The notes below the pieces were generated by a model. The model worked only from the letters and a program-made list of their open reading frames with translations. It searched no databases and was not told the origin of the DNA. Positions 1 to 7,256 of a DNA stretch of 16,833 bases are shown here, in pieces (position 1 is the stretch's first letter; each line of letters begins with the position of its first letter). The stretch lies in NCBI GenBank assembly GCA_040403535.1, contig JBBAKL010000064.1:1-16833 (forward strand), given 5' to 3'. The translations under genes were made by a program, and so were the position numbers. Source of the DNA: JAHEYG01 sp040403535 (lineage in GTDB: Bacteria > Bacteroidota > Bacteroidia > B-17B0 > Aurantibacillaceae).

Positions 1-39
1 AGTAACGCTTTCTTGTTTTTTACGTTTGGCATAAGGCTA

Positions 40-47
40 CAAAAATA
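40..47 (-). promoter_or_regulatory. Possible -7 promoter element reading off the left edge
   Basis: Read on the minus strand this is TATTTTTG, a match to the Bacteroidota -7 consensus TAnnTTTG. It lies in the short non-coding stretch left of the aminopeptidase stop codon and would drive a leftward gene starting outside the window. No clear -33 TTG is visible at the right distance, so this is tentative. Confidence 0.25.
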
Positions 48-48
48 C

Positions 49-1674
49 TTATTTAATGCGGACTGATTTTACGTAATAATTAGTGTTTACATCCAGTTTT
101 GATGCCTTAAGTTTGGTTTCCTGAAAACTTGTTGTTGGGTGTAAAATTATGGACTGTCCGTTTGCCATTACTTCCACCTGCATATTAAATCCGCTTATAC
201 AGTTTGTCCATCTGTATTTTAATTTTCCTTTTTTTAATTGATACTCTAAAGACGGGATTTGTGTGGTTCGCAAATACTGATCGAAAATTTTTTGCAGATC
301 AAGTTTTAAATATGAAATCATATACTCCTCAATTTGCTTAGTTGTTACGGTTTGATGATAAAACGTTTTGTTTATGTCTCTCAAAAAAGAACGCCATAAC
401 GAGTCGTTATTAACGATTGTTCGAATGGTGTGCAGCATATTTGAGGCTTTATAATATTTATCTCCCGACCCATCGTTGTTTACATCATAATCACCAATTA
501 CAGGACGATCGTTAAGCACATCCTCACGTGTACCAATAACGTATTCTGCTCCCGCTTTTTTTCCAAACAAAAACTCAGTATAAAGATTTTCTGAATAAGC
601 CGTAAACCCTTCGTGAACCCAATTATCTGCTACATCTTTTACTGATATATTGTTACCAAACCATTCGTGCCCCGATTCATGCACAATAATAAAATCCCAC
701 TTTAAACCCCAACCGGTGCCGGACAAATCGCGGCCCATATATCCGTTCATATAAAAATTACCATACGCAATAGCGCTTTGATGCTCCATGCCTAAAAAAG
801 GCGCTTCTACTAATTTATAATCGTCTTCATAAAACGGATACGGACCAAACCAATATTCAAAACAGCGCAACATACTTTTTGTCTGTTTAAATTGATTTTT
901 AGCTTTCTCTAAATTATAATCCAACACCCAATAATTTAATTTAAGAGTTCCTTTCTCTCCTATGAACGTATCATTAAATTGAACATATTTTCCTATGTAT
1001 GGTATGATGTTATAATTATTAATTGGATTTGAAACCACCCACTGGTAAGAAAATGATTTGCCCGTATTTTCTTTTACTGCTTTTAATTTTCCATTGGACA
1101 CTGCCATTAATCCATAGGGAACGTTTTCAATGGTTAAACTCGTGCTGTCGGGCTCATCGTACATGTGGTCTTTGCACGGAAACCAAACGCTTCCGGCCAT
1201 TCCCTGACACGCAATTGAAATCCAGGGATTACTGTTTTTGTCTTTTTTCCAGATTACTCCTCCGTCCCAGGGCGGTACTTTTGCCAATTGTGGCTTACCA
1301 TGAAAATAAGCGGTTATGTTCTTTATCTGAGCCGTATCTTGAATTTCATTTAATTTCACAAAATAAGCCGCGCCATCATTTATCCAAGAGCAGCGTTTAT
1401 CGTTTTCAATAACGCTGTCGAGTAGCATGGGCGCAATTAAATCCAGTTGCAAAACAGAACGACTTTGTACTACTTTATATGAAATTGTATTGTATCCCTT
1501 AATGCTACTATCGGAAGGAGAAAAAGCAACATGCAAATCATAATGCAGTACATTCCACCATGCGCGTTGATTAGTAATTTTCCCTTTTATCGAATCTGTA
1601 TGGGTATACTTACTCTTTTGTGAAAAAGTGACTAGTGCTGAAAATAAAAATATAGAAATAAAAAAATCCCGCAT
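49..1674 (-). CDS. Secreted M1 family metallopeptidase (aminopeptidase N-like)
   Basis: Predicted zinc aminopeptidase that removes N-terminal residues from peptides outside the cytoplasm. The 541-residue product begins with a signal peptide (hydrophobic residues about 4-18, ending FSQ). The gluzincin signature is complete: HESGH at 332-336 and the third zinc ligand in NWVHEGFTAYSE (E355), 18 residues after the second His. The exopeptidase-type motif upstream reads GMEHQSAIAYGN (about 295-306), the form I recall for Bacteroidota M1 enzymes in place of GAMEN. At 541 residues it lacks the large C-terminal domain of classical aminopeptidase N (about 870) and resembles the short M1 proteins. No T9SS sorting domain is visible, so a periplasmic location is likely. 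A possible -7 box lies 6 nt upstream of the ATG. Family assignment is firm; the substrate is unknown. Confidence 0.93.
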   Translation of the reverse strand: MRDFFISIFLFSALVTFSQKSKYTHTDSIKGKITNQRAWWNVLHYDLHVAFSPSDSSIKGYNTISYKVVQSRSVLQLDLIAPMLLDSVIENDKRCSWINDGAAYFVKLNEIQDTAQIKNITAYFHGKPQLAKVPPWDGGVIWKKDKNSNPWISIACQGMAGSVWFPCKDHMYDEPDSTSLTIENVPYGLMAVSNGKLKAVKENTGKSFSYQWVVSNPINNYNIIPYIGKYVQFNDTFIGEKGTLKLNYWVLDYNLEKAKNQFKQTKSMLRCFEYWFGPYPFYEDDYKLVEAPFLGMEHQSAIAYGNFYMNGYMGRDLSGTGWGLKWDFIIVHESGHEWFGNNISVKDVADNWVHEGFTAYSENLYTEFLFGKKAGAEYVIGTREDVLNDRPVIGDYDVNNDGSGDKYYKASNMLHTIRTIVNNDSLWRSFLRDINKTFYHQTVTTKQIEEYMISYLKLDLQKIFDQYLRTTQIPSLEYQLKKGKLKYRWTNCISGFNMQVEVMANGQSIILHPTTSFQETKLKASKLDVNTNYYVKSVRIK

Positions 1675-1680
1675 GCTTTA

Positions 1681-1688
1681 CGAAAATA
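1681..1688 (-). promoter_or_regulatory. Putative -7 element of the M1 peptidase gene
   Basis: On the minus strand this reads TATTTTCG, one mismatch from TAnnTTTG. It ends 6 nt before the ATG at 1674, so a start at the usual distance would give almost no 5' leader. No convincing -33 TTG was found. Confidence 0.35.
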
Positions 1689-1727
1689 CGGGAATTATTG
1701 AGAGTATTCACTACCCTGTTTACGGGA

Positions 1728-3917
1728 TTATTCGATTATGAATTTTTGAGAAAGAACCCTGTTTTCGTTTTTTAATTGAAGTAAATAAATGCCCGATGCC
1801 TGTTCAGATAAATTAAACTCTTCTTGACGCATCACGTTTGTTTTGTGTTGAATTAATTTACCTTCCAGATTATAAATAAACGCTTCGAAAGATTCGTTAT
1901 TTCTGCGATCCATGGTGACCGTGATACTTCCGCGGCTTGGATTTGGAAACACAGTAGCGCTCATTGTGTTTAATTCTTTTATAGAAGCTGATATAATGTT
2001 GACTACTAGCTTAGCAGTGTCGGTGTAACAGCTGTTGCTGCTGATTAGTGTAATTGTATAAGATCCGTTGGTGGTATAGGTATGCGAAGCATTAAGCGTT
2101 GTTGCAGATCCGCCATCGCCAAAACTCCAATTGTTTGCTGTTGTATTCACCGAGAGATTTGTAACATTAACTGTTGTTCCGCTCACCGACAAGCTAAACG
2201 AAGCGTAAGCTTTTATTCCGTTTATACTGTTAGCGGTATCCGAAACTCCTTCGCTCATGTTATAATAAGAGCCGCTTGGTGTAGTTTCCAACTTATACGC
2301 ACGAACCATGTATTTATAAACACCTTTATATAAAAGGCAGTTGTCGGTATAGTTTGTGCTTGTAATTAAAGCAGAATTTATTTTTACATAGTTCTTGTTT
2401 GTGTCGTTCTTCATATAAATGTTATAACCCAATATACCCGGCTCCGATGAGGCGGTCCAAGAAATATTACAATTGTTTCCCGCTTTTGTTGCAACAACAT
2501 TTAAAACTGGCGCAACAACGTCATTGCGCAAGGATGGATCTCCCATTAGACCATGATGAATCCAGCGTCCGGTAATTCCAGTTGGACTTCCAAAATACAA
2601 AGACCCGATATTGTTTTGAGTTAACTTAACTCCATAACCAATGTTTTCTCCCAGTCCCATATGATGTAATTGATAGTGCACGCGGCCCGACCAAACGTTC
2701 GTTAGCGTTTTTCCTTGAGCAAGTGCCGCGCGCAAAAAATTATCTTGTGAATCCCAATCGCCAAAATAAGAACCAAACAACATTGTGAACACACCTTGTA
2801 AATTAACTGTTGAAAAATTAGTAGTACTTCCTATTCCCGAGGCGCTATTATATGTTCCGCCTCCGCAACCATACGACCACTGATAGTTGTTTCCGGTCAT
2901 GCTGGTAAAATAATCTGCCGCAGTGATGCTTGCTGTTGGAACCATACATGCCGCATTTTTATAGCCGCTTGCCGCAAAAGCTTCGCCACTAAAATATCCA
3001 AAATTATCGTCGATAACCGCCCGCTTCACAACCGAAAAAACTTTTTTGCGATAATCGTGATCTTTGTCGAGATAGTTTTTTAAGAGCTGTGTTTCGGTTA
3101 AAGTAAAAGCGGTGAGGTTAGCAAAATCTGCTCGTCCAACCTGCAATTCTAAATCACTTGGAATAACACTTTGATCAAATTTTCCATCGCCGGGATTGTT
3201 TTGAGTACGAGTGGGGGAAGCGGTGGTTGACGCGACAGTTGCGTCTGTCCAAAAGCCATTTACATCTGCATAATACGTATCGGTTGGCCAAGCGCCCAAA
3301 TGATCCGGGTGTCCATCAGGATTAATATTTCCGCTGTAAGGAACCGGAACATGACCAACAATAAAAACCGCTTTTGTGTTTGATGGGTCAAGAGCGTAAT
3401 CGGCTTGTACAATTGAGCGAACGTGTTGCGGAGTAGCTGTCCGAAGGACGTTATGTCGGATAACAGACCAGCCGTCACCCTCTAAGTCCTCCTCCAAGCG
3501 TTTTAATTCAATATTAAGAGAAGTGATAAACGTACTATCAACCAATAAGACTAAATTTCCTCGGAATTCTGTTACAGGTATGTTTATTCCTGAATTAATA
3601 TATCCGTAGCCGTTGTACCCGCTTCCTGAGCGAATAATGCGATACTCGTAATTGGTGCCAACGCTCACGGTGTTGTCTACATACTGATTAACCGTTCCGG
3701 AAATTGTTGCAAGAGCAGAGCCCCAGGAAGTCGCTGTTTTCAGTTTACGAAAAATCTGATAAGACGTGGTGGTAGCATTTCCAACCCAATTCAATGTAAT
3801 TTGTGGTGTAGAAGTTTGAACGGTGGCATTTATTTGTACCGCGGCATCTGCGCTGGATTGTGCAACCAATTCGAAAACAAAAATAGATGAAAGCAAAAAA
3901 GTAAAAAGTTTTTTCAT
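1728..3917 (-). CDS. T9SS-sorted multidomain surface protein with a C25-like core
   Basis: Predicted cargo of the type IX secretion system (729 residues). Order seen: signal peptide (MKKLFTFLLSSIFVFELVAQ), a fibronectin-III-like domain (about 25-115), a central region (about 118-455), a second Fn3-like domain (about 465-560), a PKD-like domain (about 575-645, with NWSFGDGG) and a C-terminal sorting domain (about 652-729, with FPNPSRGSITV and GIYLLQL). The central region resembles the gingipain (peptidase C25) layout, with a VFIVGHVPVPYSG strand followed by WPTDTYYADVNG. However, the stretches where I would expect the catalytic His and Cys read YGCGGGTY and LFGSYFGDWD, so it may not be a cysteine protease. 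The T9SS assignment is strong and the C25 link is tentative. It has its own promoter 20 nt upstream and follows ybeY without overlap. Confidence 0.85.
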   Translation of the reverse strand: MKKLFTFLLSSIFVFELVAQSSADAAVQINATVQTSTPQITLNWVGNATTTSYQIFRKLKTATSWGSALATISGTVNQYVDNTVSVGTNYEYRIIRSGSGYNGYGYINSGINIPVTEFRGNLVLLVDSTFITSLNIELKRLEEDLEGDGWSVIRHNVLRTATPQHVRSIVQADYALDPSNTKAVFIVGHVPVPYSGNINPDGHPDHLGAWPTDTYYADVNGFWTDATVASTTASPTRTQNNPGDGKFDQSVIPSDLELQVGRADFANLTAFTLTETQLLKNYLDKDHDYRKKVFSVVKRAVIDDNFGYFSGEAFAASGYKNAACMVPTASITAADYFTSMTGNNYQWSYGCGGGTYNSASGIGSTTNFSTVNLQGVFTMLFGSYFGDWDSQDNFLRAALAQGKTLTNVWSGRVHYQLHHMGLGENIGYGVKLTQNNIGSLYFGSPTGITGRWIHHGLMGDPSLRNDVVAPVLNVVATKAGNNCNISWTASSEPGILGYNIYMKNDTNKNYVKINSALITSTNYTDNCLLYKGVYKYMVRAYKLETTPSGSYYNMSEGVSDTANSINGIKAYASFSLSVSGTTVNVTNLSVNTTANNWSFGDGGSATTLNASHTYTTNGSYTITLISSNSCYTDTAKLVVNIISASIKELNTMSATVFPNPSRGSITVTMDRRNNESFEAFIYNLEGKLIQHKTNVMRQEEFNLSEQASGIYLLQLKNENRVLSQKFIIE

Positions 3918-3936
3918 TTGTTGGCTTTTAAAAAAA

Positions 3937-3966
3937 CAAAAGTAAACTAATTGATTTCAAAAACAA
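3937..3966 (-). promoter_or_regulatory. Promoter of the T9SS surface protein gene
   Basis: On the minus strand TTG (3964-3966), 19 nt, then TACTTTTG (3937-3944) matches the Bacteroidota primary-sigma consensus TTG-N19-TAnnTTTG. The -7 box ends 19 nt before the ATG at 3917. It lies in the gap after ybeY, so the surface protein can be transcribed separately from the serS-ybeY unit. Confidence 0.65.
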
Positions 3967-3972
3967 GAGCGC

Positions 3973-4404
3973 CTACTCATTTTTGAGTTTTATCAACAGG
4001 CGCAACGATTTGTCTTCTTGCTTTCGCATGTTGTCTGAATCGATTTTGGTCTTGTCTTTATATCCGCACAAATGCAAAACACCATGAATAATTACACGGT
4101 GTAATTCGTCTTCGAAGGCGGTATTGTGTTTTTTTGCGTTCTCCTCTACCCTTTCTACACTAATAAAAATTTCACCGTTTATTTTTTTGCTTTCAGAATA
4201 GTCAAATGTAATAATATCAGTATATGTATAATGCTTAAGAAACTGAATGTTTATTTTTAAAAGATCGTTGTCGCTAACAAAAACGTAACTCAAGTCGCCT
4301 ATTGCTTTTTTCTCTTTCTCAACAACAGATTTAATCCAACTTTTCACCAAAGAGGCTCTTTTCAGTTTAAACTTTTCTTTATTATAATTAAAAACAATAG
4401 CCAT
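3973..4404 (-). CDS. ybeY: Endoribonuclease YbeY, rRNA maturation factor
   Basis: Single-strand-specific metallo-endoribonuclease of the UPF0054 family, involved in 16S rRNA 3'-end maturation and ribosome quality control. At 143 residues it is a typical size. The signature is HGVLHLCGYKDKT near residues 110-122. In the E. coli motif the metal ligands are three His (HGxLHLxGYDH); here the first two are kept and the third position is Asp. I recall this form from other Bacteroidota, so it is probably a lineage trait and not a defect. YITDIITFDYS-like residues (YTDIITFDYSES, about 61-72) also fit the family. The start codon overlaps the stop of the upstream lipoprotein gene (TAATG), which suggests translational coupling in the serS-lipoprotein-ybeY unit. 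Confidence 0.93.
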   Translation of the reverse strand: MAIVFNYNKEKFKLKRASLVKSWIKSVVEKEKKAIGDLSYVFVSDNDLLKINIQFLKHYTYTDIITFDYSESKKINGEIFISVERVEENAKKHNTAFEDELHRVIIHGVLHLCGYKDKTKIDSDNMRKQEDKSLRLLIKLKNE

Positions 4405-4979
4405 TAGTCGATTTGGGAGTCGGCCACAACGGTTGGTAATGTGCCATTATTAATTGAACGAATATATTCCTCCGTGCGAGGTAAACTGTTCCGGTAACTA
4501 TTGATGCTTAAATTAAGCGCCTTGATGTTTTGTTCTATTACTCCTATTAATTCTTCGGCGTGACTTTTTTCGGTTGAGTAAAAAGACTGCAACGCGTTTG
4601 CTTGAAGCCGGCCCTCTTTAGCATCTACCGAAAGTTTCTGAAGCTGATTAATGTTTAGTTCGGTTTGTTTAATCAGTTCGGTTTGAGAGGCGCTGAATTG
4701 TTTAATTACTTCTCCGGAATTAATAAACTGCTGTATAGCTGTGGCGTCAGATTTTCTAACGGTGTCTTTAATGTTACTTTTTAAAAAAGCCATATACGTT
4801 TCAAACTTCGAAAACGCACTTATTTCAATGTTTTTTTCGGCTCGCAGTAACTCGTTTAACTTAACCTGCAAAACAATTTTTGTGCTATCTACTATTGCAA
4901 TTTCCTTTTCATACATGCTTTTATGGCCGCAATTTGTAAACAATGCGGTAGCAACCAGTATGAATGCAACAAATCTCAT
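4404..4979 (-). CDS. Small putative coiled-coil lipoprotein of unknown function
   Basis: I do not recognise the family. The preferred start is the ATG at 4977-4979. It gives a 191-residue product with a clear lipoprotein-type leader (MRFVAFILVATALFTNCG, predicted lipidated Cys17, then HKSMYEK). The frame stays open upstream to 5078, but that extension lies inside serS and would bury the leader. The lipobox FTNC is less than ideal (Asn at -1), though loose lipoboxes are common in this phylum. The mature part is Glu/Lys/Gln-rich and reads as helical or coiled coil (about 20-170), with no enzymatic motif. The gene starts 4 nt after the serS stop and its TAA overlaps the ybeY ATG by one base, so it is very likely cotranscribed with these housekeeping genes. 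That says little about its own role. Confidence 0.75.
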   Translation of the reverse strand: MRFVAFILVATALFTNCGHKSMYEKEIAIVDSTKIVLQVKLNELLRAEKNIEISAFSKFETYMAFLKSNIKDTVRKSDATAIQQFINSGEVIKQFSASQTELIKQTELNINQLQKLSVDAKEGRLQANALQSFYSTEKSHAEELIGVIEQNIKALNLSINSYRNSLPRTEEYIRSINNGTLPTVVADSQID

Positions 4980-4983
4980 TTTA

Positions 4984-6258
4984 TCAGTTAATAATCTCAA
5001 AGCCCACATAAGGAACCAGAACCTTTGGAACTTTAATTCCTTCAGGTGTTTGGTTGTTTTCGAGAAGAGCGGCAACAATACGTGGTAAGGCCAAAGCGCT
5101 TCCGTTTAAACTGTGTGCCAATTGCGTTTTGCCAATTGCGTCTTTGTAACGGCATTTTAAACGGTTTGTTTGAAATGTTTCAAAGTTAGAAACCGAACTT
5201 ACCTCCAACCAGCGTTGCTGTGCCGCGCTCCATACTTCCATATCATAAGTTAAGGCAGAAGCAAAACTCATATCGCCACCACATAGTTTAAGTGTTCGGA
5301 ATGGGAGTTCAAGATCTTGTAACAAACCCGCAACATAATTACGCATATCTTCCAGTGTTTCGTACGATTTTTCGGGATGTGAAATCTGAACAATTTCAAC
5401 TTTATCAAATTGGTGTAAACGGTTTAATCCTCTAACGTCCTTCCCATAGCTCCCCGCTTCTCTTCTAAAACACGGTGTATAGCCACAGTTTTTTATTGGC
5501 AAATCGGTTTCCTTTAATATTACATCTCGGTAGATGTTAGTAATAGGAACCTCTGCGGTTGGAATTAAATACAAATTATCTATTTGAACATGGTACATTT
5601 GTCCTTCCTTATCGGGTAGTTGCCCTGTTCCGTAACCGCTATCTTCGTTAACCATTATTGGTGGTTGTACTTCCAAATAACCATTTTGAGTAGCCTTATC
5701 TAAGAAGAAATTTATTAAAGCGCGTTGTAATCTGGCGCCTTTGCCTTTGTAAACAGGAAAACCTGCACCTGTAAGTTTAACACCTAACTCAAAATCAATT
5801 AAATTATATTTTGTTGTTAATTCCCAATGAGGCAAAGCATTTGCCGGAAGATTAGGCTTAGCGCCATATTCAAAAACTACCGCATTGTCTTCCGGTGTTT
5901 TTCCTAGAGGGACCGAAAGGTGTGGTGTATTAGGAACCTGGACCAAAAGTTTTTGAATTTCTGTTTCAGTTGCCTTAAGCTCTTCGTCTAACTGTTTTTC
6001 TTTTTGTTTTAATTCAACAGTTTTTGCCTTTTGTTTTTCAGCTTCTTCCTTTTGTCCGCTTTTCATTAATTCGCCTATTTGTTTAGCAATAGCATTAGCC
6101 TCGGCTTTCACAGCGTCACCTTCTTTTTGTTTCAGGCGGCGATTATTATCAAGTTCAATAACTGCGTTAATGATACTTTCTGCGTCTTTAAAATTTTTAA
6201 TAGCTAGGCGTTTAAGAACTTCGTCTTTATTGTCGCGGATATAATTTAATTGTAGCAT
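4984..6258 (-). CDS. serS: Seryl-tRNA synthetase
   Basis: Class II aminoacyl-tRNA synthetase charging tRNA-Ser (and tRNA-Sec where present) in the cytoplasm. The 424-residue length is normal. The N-terminal tRNA-binding arm is a long charged antiparallel coiled coil (about 27-105). The catalytic core follows, with the family-specific TAEVPITN at 234-241, class II motif 2 FRREAGSYGKDVRGLNR at 264-280 with the following LHQFDKVE, and motif 3 in NGSALALPRIVAALLENNQ (385-403). No key residue appears to be missing. It lies downstream of rpmA but is separated from it by an intrinsic terminator, and leads into the lipoprotein and ybeY genes. No clear TAnnTTTG box was found between terminator and ATG, so transcription may depend on readthrough from the ribosomal protein promoter. 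Confidence 0.98.
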   Translation of the reverse strand: MLQLNYIRDNKDEVLKRLAIKNFKDAESIINAVIELDNNRRLKQKEGDAVKAEANAIAKQIGELMKSGQKEEAEKQKAKTVELKQKEKQLDEELKATETEIQKLLVQVPNTPHLSVPLGKTPEDNAVVFEYGAKPNLPANALPHWELTTKYNLIDFELGVKLTGAGFPVYKGKGARLQRALINFFLDKATQNGYLEVQPPIMVNEDSGYGTGQLPDKEGQMYHVQIDNLYLIPTAEVPITNIYRDVILKETDLPIKNCGYTPCFRREAGSYGKDVRGLNRLHQFDKVEIVQISHPEKSYETLEDMRNYVAGLLQDLELPFRTLKLCGGDMSFASALTYDMEVWSAAQQRWLEVSSVSNFETFQTNRLKCRYKDAIGKTQLAHSLNGSALALPRIVAALLENNQTPEGIKVPKVLVPYVGFEIIN

Positions 6259-6278
6259 AATTTAATAGTGTAAAAATA

Positions 6279-6310
6279 AAAAAGCCTACCGAAAAACCGG
6301 CAGGCTTTTT
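6279..6310 (-). terminator. Intrinsic terminator between rpmA and serS
   Basis: AAAAAGCCT (6279-6287) pairs with AGGCTTTTT (6302-6310), with an inner CCG/CGG stem after one A/C mismatch and an AAAAAC loop. On the minus strand the hairpin ends in a run of U, so it should stop or attenuate transcription leaving rplU-rpmA before serS. Confidence 0.75.
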
Positions 6311-6338
6311 AATTAATTATAAAGCGTTACGGTTTTTC

Positions 6339-6599
6339 TTATGCTTGCGCAGGAACAACCGAAACGTAAGACTTGTCGTCTCTTTTCTTTTTGAAAACTA
6401 CTTTTCCATCAACTAATGCAAACAAGGTGTGGTCTTTTCCCATACCTACGTTTTCACCCGGATTGTGTTTTGTTCCGCGTTGACGAACGATGATGTTTCC
6501 AGCAATACAATTTTCACCACCGAAAATTTTAACGCCTAAGCGTTTGCTGTGTGATTCGCGACCGTTTTTTACTTTACCTTCGCCTTTCTTATGTGCCAT
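6339..6599 (-). CDS. rpmA: 50S ribosomal protein L27
   Basis: Large-subunit protein whose N-terminal arm reaches the peptidyl transferase centre. The 86-residue product begins MAHKKGEGKVKNGRESHSK, fitting the L27 start MAHKKGxGxxxNGRDS. It continues with KRLGVKIFGGENCIAGNIIVRQRG, the RGTKHNPGENVGMGKDHTLFAL core and a basic FKKKR near the end. No N-terminal extension of the kind that is cleaved in Firmicutes is present. It follows rplU by 46 nt, the usual rplU-rpmA pairing, and is followed by a terminator. Assignment is certain. Confidence 0.98.
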   Translation of the reverse strand: MAHKKGEGKVKNGRESHSKRLGVKIFGGENCIAGNIIVRQRGTKHNPGENVGMGKDHTLFALVDGKVVFKKKRDDKSYVSVVPAQA

Positions 6600-6620
6600 T
6601 TTATTTTAATTTTTAATCAC

Positions 6621-6639
6621 TCGTACTTCGTACTTCGTA
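6621..6639. repeat. Short tandem repeat in the rplU-rpmA spacer
   Basis: TCGTACTTCGTACTTCGTA: two full TCGTACT units plus a partial third, lying in the 46-nt spacer. Each unit carries a GTAC palindrome, so the transcript could form small alternative hairpins. Function unknown; the repeat itself is plain in the sequence. Confidence 0.6.
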
Positions 6640-6645
6640 ATTTGA

Positions 6646-7128
6646 TTAATCTTCTTTTTTCTTAGCTGTTTTTTTAGCCGCAGCTTTTTTAGCTGGAGCC
6701 TTTTTAGCAGGCGCTTTTTTCTCTGCCGTTGGAGCCGCTACTTCTTTTGTTTTTTTAGCTGGAGCTTCGGTTTTTGCTTTTTTCTCAACTTTAATTTCAT
6801 CTTTTAAAGTTTCGCCTTTACCTAAAATTCCCTGAACTAAAATTTGTGTGAAAGATTGACGGTGGTTATTCCATTTCTGGTAACCTTTACGGCGTTTCTT
6901 TTTAAACACAAACACTTTGTCACCTTTACGGTGCTCAATTACTGTGGCCGCTACTTTAGCGCCATCTACCGTAGGGTTTCCAATAGAAACTTTACCGTTG
7001 TTGTCGATTAACAACACGCGATCAAATTCTAATTTATCACCCTCGTTAGCCTCAAGGCGGTGAACGTATACTTTATTTCCACGTTCCACTTTAAACTGTT
7101 GCCCGGCTATTTCTACAATTGCATACAT
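6646..7128 (-). CDS. rplU: 50S ribosomal protein L21 with Lys/Ala-rich C-terminal tail
   Basis: Large-subunit protein that binds 23S rRNA. Residues 1 to about 105 are a normal L21: MYAIVEIAGQQFKVERG at the start, then FDRVLLI and GNPTVDGAKVAATVIEH, ending with the basic FKKKRRKGYQKWNNHRQ segment. The remaining roughly 50 residues are a low-complexity tail of Lys, Ala, Pro and Glu with AEKKAPAKKAPAKK-type repeats, making the protein 160 residues against about 103 in E. coli. Such tails occur in other Bacteroidota L21 proteins, as I recall. It is first in the leftward rplU-rpmA unit, with a strong promoter 38 nt upstream of the ATG. The tail is likely disordered; a role in RNA binding would be inference. 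Confidence 0.97.
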   Translation of the reverse strand: MYAIVEIAGQQFKVERGNKVYVHRLEANEGDKLEFDRVLLIDNNGKVSIGNPTVDGAKVAATVIEHRKGDKVFVFKKKRRKGYQKWNNHRQSFTQILVQGILGKGETLKDEIKVEKKAKTEAPAKKTKEVAAPTAEKKAPAKKAPAKKAAAKKTAKKKED

Positions 7129-7165
7129 GGGTTATTGTTTTTAATTAATTTTTATTTTGGGAGGG

Positions 7166-7196
7166 CAAATATAGGGCATTTTAGCTTTATTACAAA
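7166..7196 (-). promoter_or_regulatory. Promoter of the rplU-rpmA unit
   Basis: On the minus strand TTTG (7193-7196), exactly 19 nt, then TATATTTG (7166-7173). This is a perfect fit to the Bacteroidota consensus TTTG-N19-TAnnTTTG and the best promoter in the window. It leaves a leader of about 30 nt before the rplU ATG. Confidence 0.8.
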
Positions 7197-7217
7197 CTTT
7201 TTTAACAATAATCGGGG

Positions 7218-7253
7218 TTTTGAACAATTTCGCTGATTTTTAGTGTATCTTTG
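7218..7253 (+). promoter_or_regulatory. Promoter of gmk, abutting its start codon
   Basis: TTTTG (7218-7222), 23 nt, then a perfect TATCTTTG (7246-7253). The box ends 3 nt before the ATG at 7257. At the usual distance transcription would begin at or next to that A, giving a leaderless mRNA. It is back to back with the rplU promoter. Confidence 0.6.
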
Positions 7254-7256
7254 GGC

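Noticed and set aside
524..531. CACGTG core resembling parS inside the M1 peptidase gene
   Set aside because: Only the central hexamer matches; the flanking TGTT and AACA arms are absent.
1023..1412. 129-codon open frame antisense to the M1 peptidase
   Set aside because: Lies wholly within a well-supported gene on the other strand; its product is Cys/Arg-rich with no recognisable features, typical of a shadow frame.
4980..5078. Upstream extension of the lipoprotein gene into serS
   Set aside because: It would overlap serS by about 95 nt and bury the lipoprotein leader in the middle of the protein; the ATG at 4979 gives a proper leader.
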